A stretch of DNA of 64,000 nucleotides from Corallococcus exercitus. GTDB lineage: Bacteria; Myxococcota; Myxococcia; Myxococcales; Myxococcaceae. Both the position numbers and the translations under genes were made by a program. Position 1 is the stretch's first letter. The number at the start of each line of letters is the position of its first letter. Positions 53,959 to 64,000 of this stretch are shown here, one piece after another. The notes beneath the pieces are model-generated. The model did no database searches. It saw nothing but the letters and a program-made list of their open reading frames with translations, and was not told the DNA's origin. Location: NCBI RefSeq assembly GCF_003611585.1, contig NZ_RAVW01000001.1:1-64000 (forward strand), given 5' to 3'.

Positions 53959-55176
53959 ATGTCGCAGCCCGTGGAAGCCACCGCCCCCGACGAACGCCGC
54001 AAGCGCCTCTTCCTCCTCGCGGGGTTGTGGTTGGCCATCGCGGTGACGCTGTTCGCCCTGCGCTCGGTGGTGATGCCCTTCGCGGGCGCCGCGCTCATCG
54101 CGTACCTGGTGCAGCCGCTGGTGGCGCGCATCACGCGGCTGAAGGTGGCCGGCCGCTATGTGCCGCGCTGGGTGGCCATCCTCGCCATCTACGCGGTGTT
54201 CTTCTGCGCCGTATACCTCTTCTTCGTCGCGCTGGTGCCGCAGCTCTACCGCGAGGTGGTGCGCATCAGCCGTGAGATGGCGGCCTTCGCCGGCGCGCTC
54301 ACGCCGGAGCACGTGCAGACGCTCGCGCAGCGCGCGGAGACGTGGCTCAACGTGTACGGCATCCCCGTGGCGCTGTCGGACCGGGCCATGGAGGGCGCGG
54401 CGGGTTCCAACGGCGGCTTCAGCCTGGCGCTGGACCTGGAGCAGATGCTCACCGACGCGGTGGCGCGCGCGACGTCGCTCGCGAAGGAGAACCTGGCGGA
54501 CATCGTCAACGTGTCGCGCCGCATCGTCACGGAGGTGCTGGCCGGCGTCTTCATGGTGTTCTTCATCCTGATGGTCGCCGCGTTCTTCTCCATCGACGCG
54601 CAGGCCATCCGCCGCTACTTCGGCACGCTCGTCCCCGCGGAGTTCCTGCCGGACGCGAAGACGCTGGTGGCGCGCATCGACAAGTCGCTGTCCGGCGTGG
54701 TGCGCGGCCAGTTCACCATCTGCCTGGTGAACGGCGGCCTCACGCTGGTGGGCCTGCTCCTGTTCGGCGTGAAGTTCGCCTTCCTGCTGGCCACCATCGC
54801 CACGCTCTTCAGCCTCATCCCCATCTTCGGCACCATCATCAGCTCGGTGCCCATCGTCCTCATCGCGCTGGCGGACGGCTTCCAGAAGGGCTTCGCGCTC
54901 CTCCTGTGGATCATCGGCATCCACGCGCTGGAGGCGTACTTCCTCAACCCGAAGATCATGGGCGAGGCCGCGCGCATCCACCCCGTGGTGGTGGCCTTCT
55001 CCCTCATCGCGGGCGAGAAGCTCTTCGGCCTCTGGGGCGCGCTGTTCGCGGTGCCGGTGGCCTCCATCGCGGTGGCCTGCTTCGACTACGCGCGCCTCAA
55101 GGCGCAGCCGCCCCCGCTGCTGGCCGCGCCCACGCAGCAGGCGGTCGCCTCCACGGACGCGGCCCCCGCGGCCTGA
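53959..55176 (+). CDS. AI-2E family transporter (PerM/YdiK type)
   Basis: The protein has 405 residues from the ATG at 53959. It is polytopic, with an N-terminal pair of helices, a large loop (about 95-180) and a C-terminal set of helices. The family features ALIAYLVQPLVARITR, GQFTICLVNGGLTLVGLLLFGV and ALEAYFLNPKIMGEAARIHP are clear. The family was named for autoinducer-2 export, but members also act as ion antiporters or permeases, so the substrate is not known. It stands alone. Confidence 0.9.
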   Translation: MSQPVEATAPDERRKRLFLLAGLWLAIAVTLFALRSVVMPFAGAALIAYLVQPLVARITRLKVAGRYVPRWVAILAIYAVFFCAVYLFFVALVPQLYREVVRISREMAAFAGALTPEHVQTLAQRAETWLNVYGIPVALSDRAMEGAAGSNGGFSLALDLEQMLTDAVARATSLAKENLADIVNVSRRIVTEVLAGVFMVFFILMVAAFFSIDAQAIRRYFGTLVPAEFLPDAKTLVARIDKSLSGVVRGQFTICLVNGGLTLVGLLLFGVKFAFLLATIATLFSLIPIFGTIISSVPIVLIALADGFQKGFALLLWIIGIHALEAYFLNPKIMGEAARIHPVVVAFSLIAGEKLFGLWGALFAVPVASIAVACFDYARLKAQPPPLLAAPTQQAVASTDAAPAA

Positions 55177-55287
55177 GCCCCGAAGCGTCCACCGGTGGAA
55201 ACCGGGGGCCGGCTCCCACTTTCCCCCCTGGCCATCCCGGGGGTGAGTGACTAATTCCACGCACTCCTCCGCATCTGAGGACGTGTG

Positions 55288-57852
55288 ATGCCCCCCAGCC
55301 CCTCACCGGCCCCGGACTACCGGAGCCTGTTCGAAGCCTCTCCCAACCCGTACCTGGTGCTGACGCCGGGGTTCGTCATCGTCGCGGTGACGGACTCCTA
55401 CCTGCGCGCCACGGGGACGCGGCGCGAGGACATCCTGGGCCGCCACATCTTCGACGTCTTCCCGGACAACCCCCAGGAAGCGGGGGCCAGTGGGGTGACC
55501 AACCTGCGCGCGTCGCTGGAGCGCGTGGTGAAGACGGGCACCCCGGACGCGATGGCGGTCCAGAAGTACGACATCCCCCGGCGCCAGGAGGCCGACGGCA
55601 GCTTCGAGCTGCGCTACTGGAGCCCGCTGAACACCCCGGTGTTCGGCCAGGACGGCACGCTGAGCCACATCATCCACCGCGTGGAGGACGTCACCGACTA
55701 CATCCACCAGAAACACCCGGACGACGAGCAGAGCCGCCAGCACGCCGCGCTCCGCGCCCGCGCGGATGAGATGGAGGGTGAAATCTTCCGGCGGGCCCAG
55801 CAGATCCAAGAGGCCAACCAGCAGCTGCGCGTCGCGAACGAGCAACTGGGAGAGCTGGACCGGCTCAAGTCGGAGTTCTTCGCCAACGTCAGCCACGAGT
55901 TCCGCACGCCGCTGACGCTGATGCTGGGCCCCACGGAGGACCTGCTCGCGGGCCGCGCGGGCCCGCTGTCGGACGAGGTCCGCAAGGAGATGGAGCGGGT
56001 GCACCGCAACGCCGGGCGCCTGCTCAAGCTGGTGAACGCGCTCCTGGACCTGTCCAAGCTGGAGGCGGGCCCCAAGGAGGAGCGCTTCGTGCCCGCGGAC
56101 CTGTCCGCGCTGACGAAGGACGCGGCCGCCAGCTTCCGCTCCGCCATGGAGCGCGCGGGTCTGAAGCTCACGGTGGACTGCCCGCCCCTGTCCCAGCCCG
56201 TCTACGTGGCGCCGGACCTGTGGGAGCAGATCGTCCTCAACCTGGTCTCCAACGCGTTCAAGTTCACGCTCCAGGGCGGCGTCACGCTGCGCCTGCGCGA
56301 GTCCGGGCAGCGGGTGACGCTGGAGGTGGAGGACACCGGCGCGGGCATCCCCGCGCACGAACTGCCCCGCCTCTTCGAGCGCTTCCACCGCGTGCCGGGC
56401 TCGCCGTCGCGCACCGTCGAAGGCAGCGGCATCGGGCTCGCGCTGGTGCAGGAGTTCGCGCGGCTGCACGGTGGCGCCGTGTCCGCGCGCAGCACGGAGG
56501 GCGAAGGCAGCGTCTTCACCGTGGAGCTGCCCCTGGGCCACGCGCACCTGCCACCGGAGCGCATCCGCACCACCGCCCGGCCGCGCTCCGCCGCGCGCGA
56601 GGCCACGTCGGCCTACGTCGAGGAAGCGCTGCTGTGGAGCGCCACCAAGCCCAAGGACCGCACGCAGTCCTCGCACCAGCACCCGCAGTCCGCGGACGGC
56701 CATGCCGCGAACCCAGCGCCACGCGCGCGCATCCTGCTGGTGGACGACAACCGGGACATGCGCGACTACATCCAGCGCGTGCTCTCCCCCGAGTACGAGG
56801 TGGAGGCGGTGACGGATGGCCTGAAGGGCCTGGAGTCCGCGCTGGCCCGGCCCCCGGACCTGGTGCTGTCCGACGTGATGATGCCGAAGCTGGACGGCAT
56901 GGGCCTGCTGAAGGCCCTGCGCGCCGCGCCCACCACGCGCGAGCTGCCCATCCTGCTGCTGTCCGCGAAGGCCGGTGAGGAGGCCACGGTGCAGGGCCTG
57001 ACGTCCGGCGCGGACGACTACCTGGTGAAGCCCTTCTCCGCCGGAGAGCTGCTCGCGCGTATCGCGTCCAACCTGAAGCTCGCGAGGATGCGCGGGGAGA
57101 TGGCCGATGAGCGCGCGCGCGCGGAGAGCCTGGCCGAAGCGCTGCGCGCCCGGGATGACTTCCTCTCCGTGGCGGCGCACGAGCTGCGCACGCCGCTGGC
57201 GGCCTTCCAGCTGCACCTGGAGCTGGTGGAGCGCGGCCTGGGCCGGGACGCGCCGCCCAAGGCGCTGGAGCGCCTGAAGCAGGCCCGGTCCTTCATCCGC
57301 CGGCTGGCCATGCTCGTGGACGTGCTGATGGACGTGTCGCAGATCACCAGCGGCCGGCTGAAGCTCACCCGAACGGACGTGGACCTGGGCGACCTGCTGG
57401 TGGAGGTGACGCGCTTCGCGGAAGAAGAAGCGCGCCGCGACGGCACGCCCCTCACCGTGGACGTGAAAGGCCCGGTGATGGGCACCTTCGACCCGTCACG
57501 CATCTCGCAGGTGGTGCACAACCTGGTCGCCAACGCGCTGAAGTTCGGCCGGGGCCGCCCGGTGGACGTGACGTTGCAGCCGGATGGGGAGGTGGTGCGC
57601 CTGTCCGTGGTGGACCACGGCATCGGCATCAAGCCAGAGGACCGCGAGCGCATCTTCGAGCGCTTCGAGCGCGCAGTTTCCACGCACCACTACGGCGGCC
57701 TGGGCCTGGGGCTCTGGGTGTCGCGCCAGGTGGTGGAGGCGCACCAGGGCCGCATCGACGTGGAGGACACGCCGGGCGGCGGCACCACCTTCCGCGTGAC
57801 GCTGCCGTTGAGGGAACCGCCGGTGGACGCGACCGGCGGCCTTCCCAGCTGA
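55288..57852 (+). CDS. Hybrid histidine kinase with two kinase cores flanking a receiver domain
   Basis: The protein has 854 residues from the ATG at 55288, preceded by TGAGG. A PAS domain (about 8-130) is followed by a coiled coil (about 140-190). HisKA-1 has H203 in [10 protein letters not shown], and HATPase-1 (about 290-410) has DTGAGIP and [10 protein letters not shown] receiver (about 475-600) has D529 in SDVMMPK. HisKA-2 has H631 in [10 protein letters not shown], and HATPase-2 (about 720-845) DHGIGI and GGLGLGLWV. There is no membrane segment, so sensing is cytoplasmic. Two complete kinase cores in one chain are uncommon. No dedicated response regulator is adjacent. Confidence 0.93.
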   Translation: MPPSPSPAPDYRSLFEASPNPYLVLTPGFVIVAVTDSYLRATGTRREDILGRHIFDVFPDNPQEAGASGVTNLRASLERVVKTGTPDAMAVQKYDIPRRQEADGSFELRYWSPLNTPVFGQDGTLSHIIHRVEDVTDYIHQKHPDDEQSRQHAALRARADEMEGEIFRRAQQIQEANQQLRVANEQLGELDRLKSEFFANVSHEFRTPLTLMLGPTEDLLAGRAGPLSDEVRKEMERVHRNAGRLLKLVNALLDLSKLEAGPKEERFVPADLSALTKDAAASFRSAMERAGLKLTVDCPPLSQPVYVAPDLWEQIVLNLVSNAFKFTLQGGVTLRLRESGQRVTLEVEDTGAGIPAHELPRLFERFHRVPGSPSRTVEGSGIGLALVQEFARLHGGAVSARSTEGEGSVFTVELPLGHAHLPPERIRTTARPRSAAREATSAYVEEALLWSATKPKDRTQSSHQHPQSADGHAANPAPRARILLVDDNRDMRDYIQRVLSPEYEVEAVTDGLKGLESALARPPDLVLSDVMMPKLDGMGLLKALRAAPTTRELPILLLSAKAGEEATVQGLTSGADDYLVKPFSAGELLARIASNLKLARMRGEMADERARAESLAEALRARDDFLSVAAHELRTPLAAFQLHLELVERGLGRDAPPKALERLKQARSFIRRLAMLVDVLMDVSQITSGRLKLTRTDVDLGDLLVEVTRFAEEEARRDGTPLTVDVKGPVMGTFDPSRISQVVHNLVANALKFGRGRPVDVTLQPDGEVVRLSVVDHGIGIKPEDRERIFERFERAVSTHHYGGLGLGLWVSRQVVEAHQGRIDVEDTPGGGTTFRVTLPLREPPVDATGGLPS

Positions 57853-57857
57853 GCTCC

Positions 57858-57877
57858 GGCCGCGGGAGACCGCGGCC
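57858..57877. terminator. Perfect hairpin between convergent genes
   Basis: GGCCGCGG and CCGCGGCC flank a GAGA loop, between the kinase stop (57852) and the lipoprotein stop (57884). There is no T-run on either side, so it may be a bidirectional or Rho-assisted terminator. Confidence 0.5.
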
Positions 57878-57883
57878 GCGCCA

Positions 57884-58204
57884 CTACTGGCAGGCGGCGG
57901 CGCAGCGCGCCTCGCGGCACGTCGGGATGCAGCGGCCGCAGTCCACGCTGTTGGGAGGACACGTGCCGTCGCACCGCACGTTGGAGCAGTTGGGCCCCAC
58001 GTCGCGGTGGGTGATGGCGGTGCCCTCACCACAGCACGCGTTCGCGACGCAGTCCGAGTCGTCGTAGCAGACCTGGCTGGAGAGCACCGGCGGGGTGTCC
58101 TCCAGCGGCAGGTCCTCCACCCCGATGTCGCACCCGGCGAGGAAACCCAGGGTGAGGCCCGCGACGGCGCGGGCGACATGACACAGGAGGCGGGCACGAC
58201 GCAT
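57884..58204 (-). CDS. Small Cys-rich lipoprotein
   Basis: The protein has 106 residues. The signal peptide (VARAVAGLTLGFLAGC) ends in a lipobox with Cys25. The mature chain has 12 further Cys residues in about 80 (for example NACC, VRCDGTC and DCGRCIPTC). The even number suggests disulfides. I recognise no family; similar short Cys-rich lipoproteins are common in myxobacteria. It is convergent with the hybrid kinase and sits 25 bases downstream of rho. Confidence 0.7.
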   Translation of the reverse strand: MRRARLLCHVARAVAGLTLGFLAGCDIGVEDLPLEDTPPVLSSQVCYDDSDCVANACCGEGTAITHRDVGPNCSNVRCDGTCPPNSVDCGRCIPTCREARCAAACQ

Positions 58205-58229
58205 GTGGGGCTCCTTGGGCCGGAGGTGA

Positions 58230-59843
58230 CTACCGGTTCATCGAGCCCAGGAACTCCGCGTTCGCCGCCGTCGGACGCATGTGCTTGAGCACGAACTCCA
58301 TCGCGTCGATGGGGGTGAACGGGTGGAGCACCTGGCGCAACGCCGTAATGCGCACCAGGTCCGCCTGAGACAAGAGGAGTTCCTCCTTGCGGGTGCCGGA
58401 TTTGTTGATGTCGAGCGTTGGGAAGATGCGCTTCTCCATCAACTTCCGATCCAGGACGATTTCGGAGTTACCCGTGCCCTTGAACTCCTCGAAAATCACT
58501 TCATCCATGCGGCTGCCGGTGTCGATGAGCGCCGTGCCGATGATGGTGAGGCTGCCGCCCTCCTCGATGTTGCGGGCCGCGCCGAAGAAGCGCTTGGGCT
58601 TGTGGAGCGCGTTGGCGTCCACGCCGCCGGACAGAATCTTGCCGGACGCCGGCACCACCGTGTTGTAGGCGCGCGCCAGACGGGTGATGGAGTCCAGCAG
58701 GATGCAGACGTCGTACTTCTGCTCGACCAGGCGCTTGGCCTTGTCGATGACCATCTCCGCCACCTGCACGTGACGCGTGGCGGGCTCGTCGAAGGTGGAG
58801 GACACCACCTCGCCGCGCACGCTGCGCTCCATGTCCGTCACTTCCTCCGGGCGCTCGTCCACGAGCAGCACGATGAGGTAGACGTCCGGGTGGTTGCGGC
58901 TGATGGCGTGCGCGATGTTCTGCAGGAGCACCGTCTTGCCGGCCTTCGGGGGCGCCACGATGAGGCAACGCTGGCCCAGGCCGATGGGGCAGAACATGTC
59001 GATGATGCGCGTCGTCATCTCCGACGACTCGTGCTCCAGCTTGAGCTTGCGCGTCGGATAGAGCGGCGTGAGGTTGTCGAACAGGATGCGCTCGCGCGCC
59101 GCGTCCGACATGGGGTCCGCGAAGTTGACCTTGTCCACCTTCTGCAGCGCGAAGAAGCGCTCGCCCTCGCGGGGCTGGCGGATGGGGCCCGTCACCGTGT
59201 CGCCGGGCCGCAGGTTGAAGCGGCGCACCTGCGACGGCGACACGTAGATGTCGTCCGGGGACGGCTGGTAGTCGCTGTCCGCGCTGCGCAGGAAGCCGAA
59301 GCCGTCGCTCAAGAGCTCCAGCACGCCCTCCGCGTGGACCTCGAAGCGCTTGTCGGCGATGCCGCCCAGCAGCGCGAAGATGAGGTCCTGCTTCTTGAGT
59401 CCCTGGTAGCCCTCGATGCCCGTGTCGTGGGCCATCTTCGCCAGGTCGACGATCTTCATCCGCTTCAGGTCATTGAGCTTGATGACCTGCATCGGGGTGC
59501 CGTCGCGCTCCACCTCCGTGATGGCGGGGGCCTCGGTGGACTCCTGCGGGGCGGCCGGAGCGGCCTCCTCGGCGGGCGCCTCCTCCGTGCCGCGCAGCTC
59601 CTGGAGCTCGTCGTCGCGCACCGGACGGGAGATGGGCGTGAGCACCGGACGGGGTGCTTCCGCGGCGACCTCGGGGGCCTCGGCCTCCTCGGCGGGAGCC
59701 TCTTCCCGACGGGCGGGCGCACGGCGGGACCGGGGCGCGGGCTTCTCCGCCTCCTTCGCCGCGGCGCGCTTGCGCCGGGGCTTCTCCTCCGCGGTGAACT
59801 CGGGCTCGACTACCTTTTCTCGGGGGGAACGGGCTTTGGCCAT
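58230..59843 (-). CDS. rho: Transcription termination factor Rho
   Basis: The protein has 537 residues from the ATG at 59843 ([10 protein letters not shown]). The first 130 or so residues are a charged, Glu/Ala-rich extension absent from E. coli Rho. The RNA-binding domain begins at the [19 protein letters not shown] region. The ATPase core has Walker [24 protein letters not shown] and [22 protein letters not shown] (Q and R loops). Rho unwinds RNA to end transcription. A strong promoter candidate and a leader of about 200 bases lie upstream, where autoregulation by attenuation, as in other bacteria, would be possible. Confidence 0.97.
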   Translation of the reverse strand: MAKARSPREKVVEPEFTAEEKPRRKRAAAKEAEKPAPRSRRAPARREEAPAEEAEAPEVAAEAPRPVLTPISRPVRDDELQELRGTEEAPAEEAAPAAPQESTEAPAITEVERDGTPMQVIKLNDLKRMKIVDLAKMAHDTGIEGYQGLKKQDLIFALLGGIADKRFEVHAEGVLELLSDGFGFLRSADSDYQPSPDDIYVSPSQVRRFNLRPGDTVTGPIRQPREGERFFALQKVDKVNFADPMSDAARERILFDNLTPLYPTRKLKLEHESSEMTTRIIDMFCPIGLGQRCLIVAPPKAGKTVLLQNIAHAISRNHPDVYLIVLLVDERPEEVTDMERSVRGEVVSSTFDEPATRHVQVAEMVIDKAKRLVEQKYDVCILLDSITRLARAYNTVVPASGKILSGGVDANALHKPKRFFGAARNIEEGGSLTIIGTALIDTGSRMDEVIFEEFKGTGNSEIVLDRKLMEKRIFPTLDINKSGTRKEELLLSQADLVRITALRQVLHPFTPIDAMEFVLKHMRPTAANAEFLGSMNR

Positions 59844-62364
<2,521 letters not shown>

Positions 62365-62374
62365 GGCCAGAGGC

Positions 62375-62662
62375 ATGAGCACGCAGCGCCGGGTGACCCT
62401 GCGCATCCAGGGCACGGTCCAGGGCGTCTCCTACCGGGAGAGCGCCCGCCAGGAGGCGCTGCGTCTTGGGCTATCGGGCTGGGTGCGCAACCGGAGCGAC
62501 GGCTCCGTGGAGGCCACGGTGGAAGGCGAACCGGGCGCGCTGGAAGATTTCATCCGCTGGTGTCACTCAGGTCCCCGCATGGCGCGCGTCACGGACGTGG
62601 CGCGCACCGACGGCGGGGCCACTGGCGAGTTCCGCACCTTCACCGTGGAGCGCACATCATGA
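62375..62662 (+). CDS. Acylphosphatase
   Basis: The protein has 95 residues. The family signature is complete: [19 protein letters not shown] with the phosphate-binding Arg, and [20 protein letters not shown] with the catalytic Asn. It hydrolyses carboxyl-phosphate bonds of acylphosphates. It starts 10 bases after ligA and its stop overlaps the next start by four bases, so the three genes form one transcript. Confidence 0.92.
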   Translation: MSTQRRVTLRIQGTVQGVSYRESARQEALRLGLSGWVRNRSDGSVEATVEGEPGALEDFIRWCHSGPRMARVTDVARTDGGATGEFRTFTVERTS

Positions 62663-63102
62663 CGCCCTACGCCCTGGCTTCCCTGCCGGCCATGCTGGGC
62701 ATCCGGTCCGGCACCAAGGTCTCCGTCATCAACCCCCCGCGGGGCTTCGTGCAGAAGCTCAACCCGCTGCCGGACGGGGTGGAGTTCCTCGTCACCGCCC
62801 AGACGGGGCTGGACGTCATCCTCTTCTTCACCTCCGACGCCACGGAGCTGGTGCAGCGGCTGCCCGCGCTGTCGCGCGCCACCACCCTCAACGGCGGCAT
62901 CTGGGTCTGCTGGCCCGCCGGAGAGGGCGTGAAGACGCGCCTGTCCGAGGACTTCGTGCGCCAGGCGGCGCTCGACATCGGGCTCGTGGACAACAAAATC
63001 TGCATCATCGACGAGACCTGGACCGGCCTGCGGCTGGTGCGCCGTCCGCGCGGCAAGCTGGACAAGCCGGAAGGGCGCAAGCAGGCCCCTGCCCAGGCCT
63101 GA
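62659..63102 (+). CDS. DUF3052-like protein
   Basis: The protein has 147 residues from the ATG at 62659, overlapping the acylphosphatase stop by four bases. It begins [27 protein letters not shown] and contains [20 protein letters not shown] and [37 protein letters not shown]. These look like the DUF3052 family of unknown function, and I place it there from memory of the pattern. It is soluble. The C-terminus is Lys/Pro/Gln-rich. Confidence 0.7.
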   Translation: MTPYALASLPAMLGIRSGTKVSVINPPRGFVQKLNPLPDGVEFLVTAQTGLDVILFFTSDATELVQRLPALSRATTLNGGIWVCWPAGEGVKTRLSEDFVRQAALDIGLVDNKICIIDETWTGLRLVRRPRGKLDKPEGRKQAPAQA

Positions 63103-63677
63103 ACGTCCGTTTCCGAGCGCCCGTACGCCCGGAGGGCGGGCCCGCCCTCCATCTGCCCGACAGTGGATGAACGGGCGCATCGGGCCTTTACACACCTGGA
63201 GGGGCGTGGAAAACTCTCCGTGTTTCTGGGCGGTTGTGTGACGCCCCGCGTTGGCGGGACATCAGGCCCAGGCTGGAATTTCGACGGGTTGCGCTTCCGG
63301 TTTCCTCCGGACGTCCCTGCTGCTCCGGGGCCCCCAGACGCCCCCCCAAGGTGACCCACATGAAGGGCACCGACCGGGTGTGGAAGAGGGGGCGGACGGC
63401 ACGGGCGTGGTGGAAGCCTCGAGCGCGTGAAGAGAAGCAGCCCCGCCCGGCACGGTGCCGGTCGCAATGCGGGGCGACGTGAACTCGGAGGAGCAGGCGG
63501 CGATGTCCTCGGCCCCCACCCAGGCGATGCGTTCTCCCTCCGGGTCTTCCGGAAGGCGTGCACACGCCGGAGGCCCACTGGCCGCCTCTCCCCTCGCGGC
63601 GTGCTCGGAGGTGTGGCGTCTCGCCGCCTCCCGTCCGGTGAGGTCCCCCCTACCGCGCGCGCTACCAGGATTCATCC
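63103..63677. other. 575-base intergenic region upstream of the RNase E/G gene
   Basis: No convincing gene is seen: the open frames here have unlikely composition and no recognisable domain. It begins with a 20-base palindrome at 63131-63150 that could end the ligA transcript. The rest may be promoter and a long 5' leader for the RNase gene, as RNase E mRNAs in some bacteria carry such leaders for autoregulation. Confidence 0.5.
63131..63150. terminator. Palindrome that may terminate the ligA operon
   Basis: GGAGGGCGGG is followed directly by its complement CCCGCCCTCC, 28 bases after the stop at 63102. With a small loop an 8-base-pair stem is possible. No T-run follows, so it may need Rho. 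Confidence 0.45.
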
Positions 63678-64000
63678 ATGAGCAGTGTGCTCGTCATCAA
63701 TGCCGCGGGTCGGGAGACCCGGGTGGCGCTCGTCGAGGGCGGCCATATCGCGGAGTTCTACCTCGAGCGTAAGAAGGACAAGGGCGTCGTCGGAAACATC
63801 TACAAGGGGCGCGTCGTCCGGGTCCTCCCGGGCATGCAGGCGGCCTTTGTCGACATCGGGTTGGAGAAGGCCGCCTTCCTGTATGTCAGCGACGTCGTCT
63901 ACGACCCGGACTTCGCCCGCGCGCAGTTCGAGCTGACCGAGGGCGAGCACGAGGACGCCCCGGAGGTCCCCACCGAGTCCGAGGCCGACGCCGTGGAGCT
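63678..64000 (+). CDS. Ribonuclease E/G family protein (N-terminal part, cut by window edge)
   Basis: The frame is open from the ATG at 63678 (MSSVLVINAAGRETRVALVEGG) to the window end, about 107 residues. HIAEFYLERKKDKGVVGNIYKGRVVRVLPGMQAAFVDIG is the start of the RNase E/G S1-like region, with the typical VGNIYKG and GMQAAFVDIG motifs. An acidic insertion (ELTEGEHEDAPEV) follows. These endonucleases cleave single-stranded AU-rich RNA and act in mRNA decay and rRNA maturation. The catalytic and zinc-link parts lie outside the window. Confidence 0.9.
   Translation, partial: MSSVLVINAAGRETRVALVEGGHIAEFYLERKKDKGVVGNIYKGRVVRVLPGMQAAFVDIGLEKAAFLYVSDVVYDPDFARAQFELTEGEHEDAPEVPTESEADAVE

Noticed and set aside
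63455-63772. Plus-strand open frame starting at 63455 as a small gene
   Set aside because: It runs out of frame into the RNase gene, has Ser/Ala/Pro/Arg-rich composition and no recognisable domain.

Overview
This is a GC-rich chromosomal window from a myxobacterium, most likely of the Myxococcus/Corallococcus group. The evidence is an adjacent carD-carG pair, where CarD has a CarD/CdnL-type N-terminus and four AT-hook repeats and CarG is an inactive archaemetzincin-like zinc protein. Other supporting features are a MYXO-CTERM-like sorting motif, a gliding-type PilZ protein, a eukaryotic-type Ser/Thr kinase with a PEGA domain, and FHA and hybrid histidine kinase signalling proteins. No tRNA, rRNA, insertion sequence, CRISPR array or prophage was seen.

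Left end (1-5905): a truncated rhomboid protease gene diverges from a double-FHA membrane protein. Next come a receiver-XRE fusion regulator and a minus-strand operon of biotin carboxylase, a 70-residue biotin carrier and a crotonase, then a small gene of unknown function.

Central block (5921-33739, minus strand): a nearly complete division and cell wall (dcw) cluster, transcribed right to left as mraZ, a STAS-domain gene, rsmH, ftsL, ftsI (PASTA), murE, murF, mraY, murD, ftsW, murG, murC, murB, ddl, ftsQ, ftsA, a giant surface protein, ftsZ. Most junctions from rsmH to ddl overlap by 1-4 bases. The most unusual feature is the 8.2-kb gene between ftsA and ftsZ. It encodes a roughly 2736-residue protein with a signal peptide, about 14 Ig-like repeats, thrombospondin type-3-like repeats, an internal MYXO-CTERM-like motif, then what looks like a second signal peptide, a beta-barrel-like region and a C-terminal OmpA peptidoglycan-binding domain.

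Right of the dcw cluster (33977-44630): a PilZ protein, a large acyl-CoA dehydrogenase, a lipoprotein divergent from a PEGA-domain Ser/Thr kinase, a small exported protein, carD, carG, and a membrane protein overlapping a GT-C glycosyltransferase.

Accessory region (44727-52368): a two-gene module (lipoprotein convergent with a secreted R/E/Q-rich repeat protein) is tandemly duplicated, and the first copy carries a relic of the 3' end of the neighbouring alcohol dehydrogenase gene. Beyond it, an aldehyde dehydrogenase, a glutamine-synthetase-like ligase and an iron alcohol dehydrogenase form a minus-strand operon. A class I glutamine amidotransferase gene diverges from it, a set that resembles gamma-glutamylated amine catabolism.

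Right end (52517-64000): a lipase-like hydrolase, an unknown protein, an AI-2E family transporter, a hybrid kinase with two kinase cores, a Cys-rich lipoprotein, rho with a consensus-like promoter, ligA, an acylphosphatase, a DUF3052-type protein, and the start of an RNase E/G gene after a 575-base gap.
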